Shown here one piece after another: positions 9,297-22,033 of a DNA stretch of 64,000 nucleotides. Position numbers and translations under genes: made by a program. Under the pieces are notes generated by a model. The model saw only the letters and a list, made by a program, of their open reading frames with translations. It was not told the origin of the DNA and did not search any database. The first letter of the stretch is position 1, and each line of letters begins with the position of its first letter. This stretch comes from Nephrocerus scutellatus (lineage: Eukaryota; Arthropoda; Insecta; Diptera; Pipunculidae), in assembly GCA_947095585.1 (NCBI GenBank), contig OX352765.1:19838444-19902443 (forward strand), read 5' to 3'.

Positions 9297-11867
9297 ATGG
9301 CTTTCTTCAAAGTAAGTCCTAGTTGGAAGGATAAAAATTAAATCATGAAATTCAACTTACAGTGAAACTATAGCAATATATATAGCGATGTGTATCATAA
9401 ATGTGCTAATTATTTGTGTGGTTTTTGTTTTGTTTTTTCATAGTCCTTGGTATGCTTGGCAGTATTGGGAGTTGCATCAGCTGGAATTTTGGCTCATGGT
9501 GGTCATGGAGCTGTTTACGCTGCCGCACCAGCAGTTTACGCCACTGGACATGAAAATGTTGACTATCATGTAAGTGAACAGTTATTTTATCATATTGCAA
9601 AATATTCCATACTTTAAGTATACTCATTGGAATTCTCGATCCAAGAAAACTTATAAGTTCATATTGTAAATTAAAAGACTTAAGCAACAAACTACTTTTA
9701 TACAAATTTTTAAAATTCAACATTTTTCAATGCAAAAATCATAAAAATGATAGCGTGACAGACCTTGTGGTCCAAGGCCTAACTTTTCTTGAAAATTCCT
9801 GTTATATTTTTTAACATAAATGGAAGGGACCTACAATATTTAATGCCGAATCGAAAGGCGAATTAAGAAGCATTCCGTGAAATTTATTATTCTCTGTCGC
9901 TTGTTAGATACTCGCTAGAGGTGAGTCCGTGAGAAATATTTTTGGTGTCTTTCTGGGATTCTAATTCCAACCCTCCTGCTCAGAAGTCAAAAGCACCACG
10001 GCGCCCATCCAAATCTATGTTTTATTTCCTTTATAATAATAATATTCATAATAATAATATTCATAATAATAATATTCATAATAATAATATTCGGTGCGAC
10101 AGACCGGTGTAGTCGAAGGCCTAGCTTCTTGCGATCATTTGTGTTGTGCATGTATATTTTTGCACACAAATGGAAGTGACTTACAATTTAATGCCATATC
10201 CGAACGGCGAACTAAACTTTCCGTGACAGTTTTTAATCTCCGTCCTTTGTCGGACATTTGCGAGTGGTGGGACCGTGAAAAATACTTTTGATATTTTCTG
10301 CGATTTGAACTACGAACCTTCTGCTCAGATATCCATTTAATTAACCACCGACCCACGATATTTAATATACACTCTACCTATTTTGGCTTTGCATGTACCA
10401 AAATATGTCTTGCTTTTTTAGCATAATTTAGCATTTTGACTTAAATATCTGGCTGCAGTATTTTTTACCATTAGCCGTACATGTAAAAATGCTAGCACCT
10501 TTTTTTGTGATTACCCAAAAATCTAAAATCTTTTTGCTAACTGAATACTATGTAAGTGAAATTTCTCAATTAATCCGCTTACTAAAAGCTATTAGTGAAT
10601 TATCAAAAGCCTTAATTATTGAATGCAATTATTGCATGCGCAATATGGTATTCCGAACGACAACCAGCGCTTAACTTTATTACAAAACTAAGCAAAAAAA
10701 CACAAATCATATTTCCTATCAATTCCCACCAGTGCATTGAACAATTATTCAAAATCAGTGCGGCGCTACGCGTACGAGAAAAACATAAGTGAGTTAAATA
10801 AGCAAATCTATCAGAGATTTCAAAATTATTAATCACAGTATTGGCGAACTTGTGACCAGTACCGAGCAGCACTTGCGCTACACACTGACCAATTCAACCC
10901 CATCGCAGCCAAGTTGCAATAAGAAAATGAATACTAGAAGAATTATTAATATACAGGAAAACTGCAATGCATAACTACTGGCATAAATAGCAAGCGGCAA
11001 ATACAGTGCTCTATGGGCTCTACTACGTTTTGTGTCTTACTCACTACAGAGTAAATTGAATAATGCGACGACAAATGATTACGATCGCTTTTCGCACAAA
11101 AATATTCACATCAGAAGCAGATCACAAGGTGGGACAAGTTCGTGTAACAATGCAAATATAACCATTTTGCAATAATGACAATTCACAAAACCCAATAACT
11201 TAGAGTAACACGACCTACCCTACGAACAGGTGCACCTAGACAGCAATGGGTCGGAACAGTTGGGTTTGTTTTACACAAGGCACGAGTATATGAGCGATAA
11301 TTATGATTCATTTGCGGATAGTATTGCAAGATATTGGTAGAATATAAACAGGAAATACTTTGGAAAAAACCTTCATCCCATGCTGACACATTTTAAAAGT
11401 TAGAAACATGAATATTTGTTTAATGTATACCTATTATCTTTTAATTGCAGTCGTACCCTAAATACCAATACAATTATGGCGTAGCTGACTCACATACCGG
11501 CGATGTCAAGTCACAGCATGAAGTTCGTGATGGTGATGTTGTCAAGGGACAATACTCCTTGGTCGAACCAGACGGTTCAGTTCGCACTGTCGACTATACC
11601 GCCGATGACCACAACGGATTCAACGCAGTCGTTTCCAAGAGCGGTCCAAGTGTGCACGCTGCTCCAATTCATGCTGCAGCTCCATATGCTGTTGCCCACC
11701 ATGCTGCCCCAGCCCCAGTTGTATATGCCGCCCCAGCTCCAGTTCTTTCTCATCACATTGCTGCTCCATCCCACTATGCTTCAGTTGCCCACCATGCCGC
11801 TGTTGCTGCTCCACATTCTTACGGCTATGCCACACATGGAGCTCACGCCCAAGTTGCCCACTACTAA
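9297..11867 (+). CDS. RR-2 cuticle protein, tandem copy B (3 exons)
   Basis: Secreted chitin-binding cuticle protein, paralogue of copy A. Exons: 9297-9311, 9444-9569, 11451-11867, phase-0 GT-AG introns of 132 and 1881 bp; 185 residues. Signal peptide, RR-2 domain ([12 protein letters not shown] to [11 protein letters not shown]) and the HAQVAHY terminus are the same as in A. Exon 2 has GGHG where A has GNHG and VLGVAS where the second residue pair differs slightly ([14 protein letters not shown]). The Ala/His-rich tail lacks one five-residue repeat relative to A. Intron lengths equal to A and near-identical intron sequence point to a very recent duplication or to gene conversion. Function inferred from family; orthologue not assigned. 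Confidence 0.93.
9753..10006 (-). mobile_element. tRNA-derived SINE copy (intron 2 of copy B, first)
   Basis: Same insertion as 1262-1515, offset by exactly 8491 bases, carried along by the A/B duplication. Confidence 0.7.
10033..10092. repeat. AATAATATTCAT-type microsatellite (copy B)
   Basis: Same ~15-base-unit array as 1542-1601, with the same number of units, which is notable for a tract type that normally changes length quickly. Confidence 0.8.
10094..10357 (-). mobile_element. tRNA-derived SINE copy (intron 2 of copy B, second)
   Basis: Same insertion as 1603-1866, in the orthologous place of intron 2. Confidence 0.7.
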
Positions 11868-12721
11868 ATTTAAGTTCCAAATCGACGACGACACCCATTA
11901 TCCAAGCAGCAATAATAAATGACAGCAACAACCAGGAAGAATAAGCAACTTGATCAAGGAGAGAATGAAGAAAGAAGGGAGAAATTAACGATCAACAAGG
12001 ACATTTAATTTCTGTCAATTTGGTCATTTTATTTATCAATCTCTCTGTTCTCCATTACTCATCTTTGTCTTCCTCTTATTCATTCAAATACTCCTCTTAT
12101 CGTCAACTGCCAACTACCCCTTCTCTCTGGAGCAAGTCAACTTTTGTAAATAGCATGCTATAGATCTCTTTCCTGCTTCTTTTAATACCATGCTACATCT
12201 TAATCATTCCACACCACATCCCAATGAAGATAAAGCCATTTTTTTACTGACGCGTTGTTAGAAATTTGTAATTGTATGTAAATCGACTCAACTAACACTC
12301 ATACCCTATAATTGCCAATGCCGCAATTCCACCAAAACAAACATACGTCAATATGTTCAATTTAAATATGTAATATATATATATATATTTTGTGTAATAA
12401 AAACATTAAATAAATTAGTAATTAATGTATCTGTCTATATATATATGCACCATTATGTGTAATAACAATGAAAAAGCTATAAATAAAAATTTAGTAAATT
12501 GAATCTGTTATTTTTCTCTGGATTTTAACATTTTAATTCGGTTGATTTAGTGCGTTTTTTACGAATGCCATCATTAACGGCTCTTATATTTTTGTTTTCT
12601 TTAGAACAAGTGGTTTACTTAAAAATTATAGTTTAAATAATTCTCGCGAATTGTGAACTTGAGTCAAAACAGTATTATGTTTCATTTTCCGTAATATAAT
12701 TATATGTCAGGAGCCAGTATT
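11868..12721 (+). other. 3' UTR and downstream flank of copy B
   Basis: Polyadenylation signals AATAAA at 12396-12401 and 12482-12487, with a TA run near 12370-12388. No coding sequence. Homologous to the flank of A apart from small indels. Confidence 0.7.
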
Positions 12722-12816
12722 CAGAAATTGTATATTGGCACTCATAATTTACTCTAAAACACTAATTATAATAGAAAAGGAGTCGTAGAGATGGCAGCAA
12801 GTAAGTATATAGTTCT
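12722..12816 (+). mobile_element. Truncated LINE endonuclease fragment after copy B
   Basis: Shares with 4297-4391 the blocks TATATTGGCACTCATA, ACTAATTATAATAGAAAA and GATGGCAGCA. Homology to A stops abruptly at about 12816, marking the right end of the A/B duplicated segment. Confidence 0.65.
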
Positions 12817-13344
12817 AAATACTGAATTAGCTTAAAAAGTATTTAGTTTCATTACAAATCCCTTTTTTATACTTTCCTCCTAAAACAACCACTATGAATG
12901 AAAATAACATCTTAAAATTACGCGATCGCAATCCGAGCGCTTAACAATTTTTTAAAACAAGTCCCATGAAATTTCGATTGGTATAAGTGAAGAAATACAA
13001 GTGGACAAACTTAGAAATTTGAATTTGACTGGTCAATTGCTGGTCATCGCTGTCGCCCATTACTTCACACAAAGGACTAAAAACGAAATAATTCTGAATT
13101 ATTTATTCACTAATGACAAATGTCACTGCAATCTTAAAACAAATAATGGGTTTATGAAAAAAATAAGATACATATTAGTACAAATGTAGTTCATCTATTA
13201 TTTGGTATAATTTAAGCTTCAAAGAGGCTTCTATGAACCAACCGGGTAGTATGAATTTGTTATATAAAGAAAGGGTAAGTGCTAGGACTTACGCCTTTTC
13301 ATATCAGATAAATAATTTGATATCGTGGAAAATAATTTCTATAA
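12817..13344. other. Spacer, no gene seen
   Basis: AT-rich. The only open stretch (13001-13189) looks random, and nothing in it resembles a known family. Confidence 0.5.
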
Positions 13345-14460
13345 CCATCATCCTCATCATATCTGGCTCTACACCGGGGTCCAGACCTGGCCTCCCGCAA
13401 AAAGCCTCGGACTCTTTGGTAGAACTTCCGCGCCAGGTGCAGTCCTTGCTCTCTGTACTGTTATAGTTCACTGACGAGATTCTTCTCCCAGGATACTTTC
13501 GTTCGCCGGTGAATTGTTTTTTCAAATCTTCTGAGCTCTTTATATTCATTTTCGCGTGCCCATGTTCTATGAGATTGTTGCATTGCTCGGTACGTAACAT
13601 TGTTACGTTCAGTAGCTATCTTACATTCGTCATCGTACCAGTCGTTCCGATATCTATGACTACTGCCTAAGATGAGAGTCAGCAGTACCAATGAAAGTAT
13701 TTTTAAAGGCGAGTCCACTACTCTTCTACGCCTGACATCTCAGCCCCAGAACTTAATCACCCTGCATATAGGACGAGTCCTATCGCTTGACCGTAGTTGT
13801 TTCTGGTCTCTTCGTTGCGAAGGACAATAGTGTATACTCGAATATGATTCGTGGATGCAGTCTTTCGTGATGATGCAATCCGCGCTCGGAGCACCATACC
13901 AACAAGATAGTCGATGTTAGCACCTCGGTACGTTCGTACCGTCATCAAGTTCAGGTTGTGTCGTCGGTCTATCAACACGTGGTCTATCTGGTTGCGAATG
14001 GCTCCATCAGGAGATACCCAGGTGGCTTTGTGGATATTTTTACGCGCAAGCCTTGTACTCGCAACGACCAAATTATTGCTTGCTGCCATCTCTATGACTC
14101 GTTGTCTATTGTCATTAGTGTTCTCGTGTATAGTATGGGTGCCAATGTACAGCCTGAATAATGGCTGCCTACCTATTTTAGCACTCATATCACCAATAAT
14201 AATTTTTACATAATACTGAGGGCAGAGACATGGAGTACCCGTTCGACTGATTCAAAGAATTCTTCTATTTTATCATCTGGGAAATCCTATATGAAAATAT
14301 GTCATATTCTTATTTTTGTAAGACAACATTCCCCGTCCACCACAACGCCTGGATTGCTGTTATGTCAGCCTTATATTTACACAGGGTATCGGCCAGCTGC
14401 TGTGCAACTCGAGCTCGATTCCGCAGATTCTCCTCATATCCGTCACAGACTCCATAGAGA
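13345..14460 (-). mobile_element. RTE-like LINE, internally deleted
   Basis: Reads leftwards. Near 14425-14340 is the start of an APE-type endonuclease (AQQLADTLCKYKADITAIQ, WWTGNVVLQK). 14188-13757 continues it (RLYIGTHTIHENTNDNRQR, IRNQIDHVLIDRRHNLN, VGMVLRARIASSR). 13718-13461 is the endonuclease-RT linker (RNDWYDDECKIATERNN, RRFEKTIHRRTKVSWEKN). The reverse transcriptase is absent. After the linker the sequence jumps to the 3' end with a GATGAT-type tail at about 13345-13370, as in the copy at 30685. The element is dead. Confidence 0.8.
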
Positions 14461-14535
14461 CCCCAATAAAGTCCCCCATAATACCCCTCAAAAGCTCCCA
14501 TGAAATCCACCCTTAAGACCCCATTAAGACACTCA
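14450..14535 (-). repeat. Short GGGTCTTTT-type degenerate array
   Basis: On the minus strand this reads as repeats of GGGTCTT-, GGGTATTAT- and GGGGTCT-like units. It is a short relative of the larger arrays at 42206-42556 and 56325-56665. Confidence 0.5.
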
Positions 14536-15449
14536 AGACTTCCCAAGTAAAGATCTAAAACAAACTAATTTCTGATTGGAGTTCTGCTATTTAGCAAAAC
14601 AGTAGGTATTCAAAAGAAAGAGGAGGTCTGTACCTATTTTATAAGCTTCTTAGCAGCAACAAATTTTCAACTAACCAAACTTGTTTGCTAACGCTGTACT
14701 TTGCGTGATCACTGAATCAGAGTAAATTTTGCTACATTTTCGAGAAGTCAGAGAAAAGTTTACTAAATTTTTTCAAAAAATCAGAAAAAAAACATTCTAA
14801 ATTTTAGAAAGGAAGCTTCAAAGTCAGAGTATATTTTGCCGATATATTTACATTTTTGCAGCGTTTGCTATTTTTAACTAACTAACAACTAATTTTCTCT
14901 GAATCAGAGCAGAAATGAAGCAACATTTTCGGACTAGATTTAAATTTTCAAGCATTTCGAATTTGAGCAAAGCGTGATGCCAACTTAAAGATAACAAATA
15001 TTTTAGCTATTTAAACAACGCAGTGTTTTAAGCAAACTAATTTTTTCTCAATCAAAGCTGAAATTAAGCAAAACGTTCAGACTATAATTAAAATTTTCAA
15101 ACATTCTCAATTTAAGAAAAATTAATGCAAAATCCGAACTTATTCTTCACAGAATAGGCAAAATATTCAGACAAGTTCTTAATTTGGCTGGCATAAGAAA
15201 ATTTTTGTTATTAGCAAACTGCTCCTTGGGCCCTAAAGACCCACGTGCTAACACTGTCTTACCTATTCATCATTAATATCAGCGACCTCAATCGATTAGA
15301 TACTAATATCGGTAATGTCGTATGACACCCATTTCCTACCACCACCACTAGAGGACACGGGGGCATTTGTTTCCAGATAAGTAGTCATATGTTTATCAAG
15401 TTTGGTTGAAATTGCCCCATGCATTCCGATGTATTTATCTTTACGCTCC
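14536..15449. other. Spacer, no gene seen
   Basis: AT-rich with recurring CTAATTTTCTCTGAATCAGAGC-like phrases (for example near 14880 and 15040), suggesting an old degenerate repeat. No open reading frame of interest. Confidence 0.5.
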
Positions 15450-16249
15450 TAATACCCAATATGTTGACTTACTTGACCGTATAAAAGTTTCACTTCAAAA
15501 AATTTGATAATTTGGTATTCGCTAAATGGGGCGTCCCAATTAAAAACCCTTTATAACAAATCATTATGTTAGTGACTAAGTTTAAAATATATCATAAAAC
15601 TGCAAAGACTATGACTTTGAAATTTTATTCAAGGCTATTTTAAAAAAAGCTCCCATTTTCTCTTTTATTTGAAGGTTCGTTCAAAATCAGCACATATCTT
15701 TCTTGTTTACAGTTCATTTGCTAGCTTAATTCGCCTGTCACTCGCCGTAGCATTACACTACCAGTGTTGGGTTAATACCCACTCTTATTATTTTGTACTC
15801 TACATACTCTTTGTCATTCCGTGCAGAACGGTAGAGTCGCGATTGCGATGCGGTGCTCTATGATTGCACGCATTTTTTAAAGTACTCTACGATTAAGTTC
15901 ATTCTCTCTGCATCTACAGGCTCACTTTGGCCCGACGCTGCGCAAAAGAGAATAAAGAAACAAAAAAAAATAGCCACATTCACTCTACTGAGGTACACTT
16001 AACAACATTTTTAATAAAAAAACAATAAAGCTACAATATTTTTTTTTTAATTTACCTCCTTCTTTTCCATGTCTTTGTCGATGTTTTTAGATTTGAACAG
16101 TAATCTACAACTGCAACACATACACAACAGCAACAAAAAGCCGACGATGATGACGACAGCAGCAACAATAATGCCTTACAAGTGGAGTAAACGACAACGG
16201 CGTACGATCACCAGATCACCACACAGCATAAACGTCGGGTGGAGTCAAC
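15450..16249. other. 5' flank of copy C (duplicated segment)
   Basis: Homologous to 8378-9177 but with many substitutions and indels, so this copy split off earlier than the A/B pair. The final ~110 bases before the TATA box are far better conserved than the rest. Confidence 0.75.
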
Positions 16250-16289
16250 TATATAAAAGCGGCTTCCTTCTTGGTTCTAGTTATCAGTT
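16250..16289 (+). promoter_or_regulatory. Core promoter of copy C: TATA box and initiator
   Basis: TATATAAAAG at 16250-16259 and TCAGTT initiator at 16284-16289; identical in sequence and spacing to copies A and B. Confidence 0.8.
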
Positions 16290-16368
16290 GAACACAGTCA
16301 ATCGACAAAGCGGTACAAACCTTACTACTTCTACGAATTTCTAAAAATCCTCAAATTTATTACCAAAA

Positions 16369-18895
16369 ATGGCTTTCTTCAAAGTAAGTCCTAGTTGAAA
16401 GGATAAAAATTATATTTTCATACAGAAAATCAATTTAAAGTGAAACTCTAGCAATTGTGCGATGTGTATCATAAATGTGCTAGTAATATGTGTGCTTTTT
16501 GTTTTGTTTTTTCATAGTCCTTGGTATGCTTGGCAGTTTTGGGAGTTGCATCAGCTGGAATTTTGGCTCATGGTGGTCATGGAGCTGTTTACGCTACCGC
16601 ACCAGCAGTTTACACCACTGGACATGAAAATGTTGACTATCATGTAAGTGAAACAAAATAATAAATTGCCAAATTTTATAAAAAAAAGTGTAGTCAATTT
16701 TGCTTAAGCAAATTTTTTTATTTTCTTTATGTTTTTATTTTATTTAAATATTTAAAACAAATTTGGACAGTTATTTTATCATATTAGAAAATATTCCATA
16801 CTTTAAGTATACTCATTGGAATTCTCGATCCAAGAAAACTTATTAGTTCATATTGCAAAATTAAAAGACTTAAGAAAGAAACTACATTTATTCAAATTGT
16901 TAAAATTAAATATTTTAAGTATACTCACTGAAATCCTCGATTCAAAAACCCTAAAAATGACATTTGGCGTGACAGACCTTGTGGTTCAAAGCCTAGCTTC
17001 TCGCGATCATTTGTGTTGTGCATGTATATTTTTGTACACAAATGGAAGGGACCTACAATTTAGTGCCGTATCAGAACGGCGAATCGAGAAGCTTTCCTTG
17101 ACAATTTATTACTCTTGTACGTTTGTCAGACATTTGCGAGAGGTGGGACCGTGAAAAATACTTTTGGTGTTTTGTGGAATTCGAATTAACAACCTCCTGC
17201 TCAGAAATCCATGCACTTCACCACTTACCTACGGCGCCTTTATTCGCTGTGCATGTGTGAAAATATGTCTTGGTTTTGTAAAATTTGGCCTCTTGGCTTA
17301 CATATCTGGCTGGAGTATATTTTTTGTCATTAGCCGGACATATAAAAATTGTGGCACCTTTTTTGTGATTACCCAAAAAACTAAAATCTTTTTGCTAACT
17401 AACGTTTCTAAAAACTATCAGTGAATTATAATAAGCCATAATTATTGAATGCAATTATTGCATGCGCAATATGGGATACCGAACGACAACCAGCGCTTAA
17501 ATTTATTACAAAACTAAGCGAAACTAACACAAATCATTTGTTAAAAGTAAAAATTGTATTAAACAATAAATAAAAAAATCAATCCGGCGCTATGCGTACG
17601 CGGAAAACATAAGTGAGTGAAAAAAATAATAATTTTGAAATCTGCTTCTATCAAAGATTTCAAAATTATTAATCACAATATTGGCGAACTCTGCGACCAG
17701 TATCGAGCAGCACTTGCGCTCTACACTGACCTATTTTGCAGCCAAGTTGCAACAAGGAAATGTATATCAGAGGTATTAATATACAGGAAAACGGCAACGC
17801 ATAACTACTGGCTTATGAAATTGAGAAAACACTGGTTCTTGTAATTATCTGATATACAACTTAATCTGCTGAAGCCTACAAACCACCCTTTTTCAATCGT
17901 ATGACACTGCTCTATGGGCTATATTACGTTATGTATCTCATTCACTACAAATAACATCGACGAACGTAATGACAAACGACTATGATCGCTTTTTGCATTC
18001 ATTTGTTAAATTTGCGGATTGCTTTTATGCAAATTCTACATAAACCCAGACAGAAGCATATGCTAAGTATGGTTGGATATAAGTTTTCTGGAAATGCGCT
18101 CTGGGGATACTTGTTTTTCTTTGGTGAATGTTCACACGTCATATCCCGAGAACAAGTTAGAGCAAGTTGGTTTAACAGTGCAACAATAACTATATTGCAA
18201 TAATCATAGTTCATAAATCGCAATAATTTAGAGTAACACGACAGGTGCACATAGACAGCAATGTGTCGGTACAGTTGGGTTTGTTTTCCTCAAGGCACGA
18301 GTGTGTGAGTTATTATTATGATTCATTTGCGGATGGTATTGCAAAATATAGGTAAAATATAAACAGGATATACTTTGAAAAAATAAACCCTCATCCCACT
18401 ACCTTTTAATTAAACTTGCTAAAACATTTTAAAATTTAGAAAAAAGAATATTTATTTAACGTATACCTATTATCTTCTTAATTGCAGTCGTACCCTAAGT
18501 ACCAATACAATTATGGCGTAGCTGACTCACATACCGGCGATATCAAATCACAGCATGAAGTTCGTGATGGTGATGTTGTCAAGGGACAATACTCCTTGGT
18601 CGAACCAGACGGTTCAGTGCGCACTGTCGACTATACCGCCGATGACCACAATGGATTCAACGCAGTCGTTTCCAAGAGCGGACCAAGTGTGCACGCTGCT
18701 CCAATTCATGCTGCAGCTCCATATGCTGTTGCCCACCATGCTGCCCCAGCCCCAGTTGTATATGCCGCCCCAGCTCCAGTTCTTGCTCATCATATTGCTG
18801 CTCCATCTCACTATGCTTCAGTTGCCCACCATGCCGCACCACATTCTTACGGCTATGCGACACATGGAGCTCACGCCCAAGTTGCCCACTACTAA
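16369..18895 (+). CDS. RR-2 cuticle protein, tandem copy C (3 exons)
   Basis: Third paralogue of the secreted RR-2 cuticle protein. Exons: 16369-16383, 16518-16643, 18488-18895, phase-0 introns of 134 and 1844 bp; 182 residues. Signal peptide and RR-2 core match A and B apart from conservative changes (for example DVKS to DIKS after HTGD). In exon 2 the segment reads [18 protein letters not shown], where A and B have [12 protein letters not shown]. The Ala/His-rich tail is the shortest of the three, having also lost an AVA block before [10 protein letters not shown]. Introns are clearly diverged from A/B, so C is the oldest branch. Confidence 0.93.
16976..17238 (-). mobile_element. tRNA-derived SINE copy (intron 2 of copy C)
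   Basis: Near full-length member in minus orientation: GGCGTGACAGACC at the tail side, GGAATTCGAATTAACAACC in place of the B box, and a GGCGCC terminus. Its left flank matches the left flank of the first SINE of A/B and its right flank matches the right flank of their second SINE. Confidence 0.75.
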
Positions 18896-19450
18896 ATTTA
18901 ATTTCCAAATCGATGAAGACACCCATTATCCAAGCAGCAATAACAAATGACAGCAACAGCCAGGAAGAATGAGCAACATGAAGAAGAACGGATTGAAGTA
19001 AGAAGAGAGAAATTAATGATCAACAAGAACACCTAATCTCTGTCAATTTAGTCATTTAATTGATCTGTATCTCCGATTCCCATTCTTCATCTTTGTGTTC
19101 CTTTTATTTATTCAAATACTCAACCTGTTAATACTCCTCTTATCGTCAACTGCCAATGGCCTCTTAGGTTCTGAAAACTTTTCTGGGGCAAGTCAACTTT
19201 TGTAAATAGCAGCTATAGATCTCTTTACGCTTTCTACTAATACACCAACTATCTACCACCTTCAATATTCCCCACCACATCCCAATGAAGACGAAGCCAT
19301 TTTTTTACTGACGCGTTGTTAGAAATTTGTAATTGTATGTAAATTGACTCAACTCACACTCATAATGTACTATACTGTATTTGCCAATGCCGTACTTCAA
19401 CCAACACAAAAACATACGTCAATATGTTCATACTCGTAATTAAACTATTA

Positions 19451-19486
<36 letters not shown>

Positions 19487-19569
19487 TTATATAAATAAAT
19501 AAATTAATAATATATTTATCTATTTGTATATACATTTTTATGTAATAATGATAAAATGCTATAAATAAA
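18896..19569 (+). other. 3' UTR and downstream flank of copy C
   Basis: Polyadenylation signal AATAAA at 19564-19569. A longer TA dinucleotide run than in A or B is at about 19456-19484. The duplicated segment ends shortly after this point. Confidence 0.7.
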
Positions 19570-21600
19570 AATGTAGTAAAATACAGTTGTTGTTTTTGTG
19601 GATGCTAACTTTGTGATTGATTGATTGTCCTGAGCATTTGTGGTTATTGTGGTTCGTTATATGAGATTATATTTGCAAAGAAAACTTTAAAAGTGGCTTA
19701 TATTTAAACCCGACGTTACCCGTCACATAAATCCCATAAAAAATGGAATTTTTTCAGTTTTTCCTGAATTTTCCAATTTTTCAGGTTCCTATAATCGTCC
19801 TCGGACTATAACGAACATTTAAAAAAATGAGCTGAATCGGTTCAGCTGTTTATCCATTAAAAGGTAACAGACAGGCAGACTTACTTTCACATTTATAATA
19901 TTAGTATGAATGTTTACAGGTTCATCTACAATTGTTCTTATTTATAAATAAAACGGATAAGATTCTCACCCTGAGGCAGGCGATGTAAAATGTTCTAGAA
20001 TACCAAAACCTTAAAGCAATGCAAGATTAGTAACTTTTACAGCCAGCATCCAATATAAGTTGACACGACTATGTTGGCTGATCATGACAGATGTTATAAT
20101 CCAAGTATAGATATCCAGACCACTACCCAGCCCATTCAACATCTATAACGGACTCCGACAATGGAATTGAATGGTCTACGTCCTCTTCAAACTGGAGTTG
20201 GAGAATATGGTCCAAGACTTTGATGTAACGCCGAGAGAAACAAACATAGGGTAATGTAGACTATATCAATATCATTCAATCACAGAACTGTACAAAAAGA
20301 TTTTCTCCAATAAATAACAACAAAACAAAGTATGTACATGTTTGCCACCCCTGCCACATTTCTGTTAGCATTCAACATTGGTTAATAAAGATTGTAGAGT
20401 GCAAATTTTAAGTAGTAAAATTCTTTAACTTTATCGTCTAACTGCAACTGAAAATATTTTAGCCCGATGTGAGGAAGACGATACTGGAGACTGTAAAATG
20501 ACGGGATCGTAAGCGAGCGTTATACATTTGACAAACTGGCATACTTAAACTAGTTTATGTCCCTTTTCTCGTTTTATTTTTGCTAATCGAGCTACGAAAC
20601 TCGCTATTGTAAACTAGTTTTCGGAGTTCGTTTATCAAAGTTGAACGAGCTTACTGCAGCTGTAAAAGTACACCCGGCTTGGAAAAAGAAAATACACAAA
20701 ATAATAATTAATTCAATAAGAAGTTGTTTTATTAAATGATTATTTTTATTTGTCATACATATCTTATGTAAATAAATGAGTACCTATTTTATACACTTAT
20801 TAGAAAAATAAAATGCTTCAGGCGTCTAGGTTGTTTTTCAAAATCTTGCCACTTTACTTGCCATCAACTTATGTAAGAAATTATTTTGAGGGCTGCCAGT
20901 ACTGAACGTCAATTGCAGAGCCAAACATAATTATGACTATGATCATTTTCCGTTGTTCGCAAATTAGTTAGACCAACTGTCATGAAGTTGCGCACTACTA
21001 GAATGCTGAAGGTGGCCAACAACACCCTCTCGTTAAATTCAGTAGGTCATTCCCAAACTCGTTGTGATATTAAATAAAATCACCGAACTAATTTCCAGGG
21101 AAAGATTTTCAGAAAAACATTCATATTTAAGTGAAGCAAAATACAAATTCTATTACTTAACTTAACTTAATAACTTAATACAATACCCAAAAAATAATTC
21201 TGTAAAATGATTATGAGCTTCCTAAATTGGTGCAAAAATCATTTTACCTCATTGATTGCGAACCAGAAGGGCGAAGCCTATATTCAGAGGGCATGAAATT
21301 TTTTCAACGAACGTGTGTACAATTGTACGGATGTTCGTTTATACGTTTAAACGTTTGTGTGTCGTGTCGTATATCTCGGCTTCTACCAGTTAAAATTTGA
21401 TGGGACTTATTTTAAAACAATTGGTTAGCGCTCTGCTTGCGATAGCTTAATTTTTTCATTCATAGGGGTTACTAACCCTGAGAAAACTGAAAAAATACTC
21501 AATCTACGCATTGCTATCGATTTTTTTTAAGCCTGTACGTTTGCAAAGTAAAATGTGGTTTTTTCAGTCTATTTCAGAAATCGTTAAAATGACTGAATGA
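19570..21600. other. Intergenic, probably old repeats
   Basis: No gene. 19700-19915 (CCCGACGTTACCCGTCAC through GAATCGGTTCAGCTGTTT, ACAGACAGGCAGAC, ending TATAATATTAGTATG) has the look of a 3' end of an interspersed insect repeat of unknown class. The rest is AT-rich and featureless. Confidence 0.45.
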
Positions 21601-21740
21601 CCTATTGCTTATGAATGAAAGAACTACATTTTACGTTGCATACTATAAGGCTTCTAAGATAAATTAGTCTACTGCTTATGAATGAAAGACCTACATTTTA
21701 CGTTGCATACTATTAGGTTTCTAATATAAATTAGTCTTTA
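21601..21740. repeat. ~70-bp tandem duplication
   Basis: Two adjacent copies of a unit containing TGCTTATGAATGAAAGA, CTACATTTTACGTTGCATAC and AAATTAGTCT, at about 21601-21670 and 21671-21740, differing at a few positions. Confidence 0.8.
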
Positions 21741-21754
21741 GACTGAATTACAAC

Positions 21755-22025
21755 CAAAACCTTCTCTATAGAAAGCCCAACTGTTCCGATCGTACACAGA
21801 TACATGCTTAGATTGAGACCAAACGTATTTGTATTTAGTAATCAACTAAAGAGCAAAATCCATATAAAATATTTCTGTTTCCCACTACCACATCTTACGT
21901 TTCTCGCTCTTTGCGACTTCTTATTTGTAGTACACTGTATTCACATCCCACAAACACACATGCGTTTGGTCTTGGTTTACAGCATTAGTATGCGTAGAGT
22001 TGGGCTTTCTATAGAGAAGGTTTTG
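21755..22025. mobile_element. hAT-type MITE with 28-bp TIRs and 8-bp TSD
   Basis: The 28-base ends (21755-21782, beginning CAAAACCTTCTCTATAG, and 21998-22025) are perfect inverted repeats. They are flanked on both sides by the direct repeat ATTACAAC (21747-21754 and 22026-22033). An 8-bp target duplication is the hallmark of the hAT superfamily. The 271-bp element has no transposase and would depend on one elsewhere. Confidence 0.85.
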
Positions 22026-22033
22026 ATTACAAC

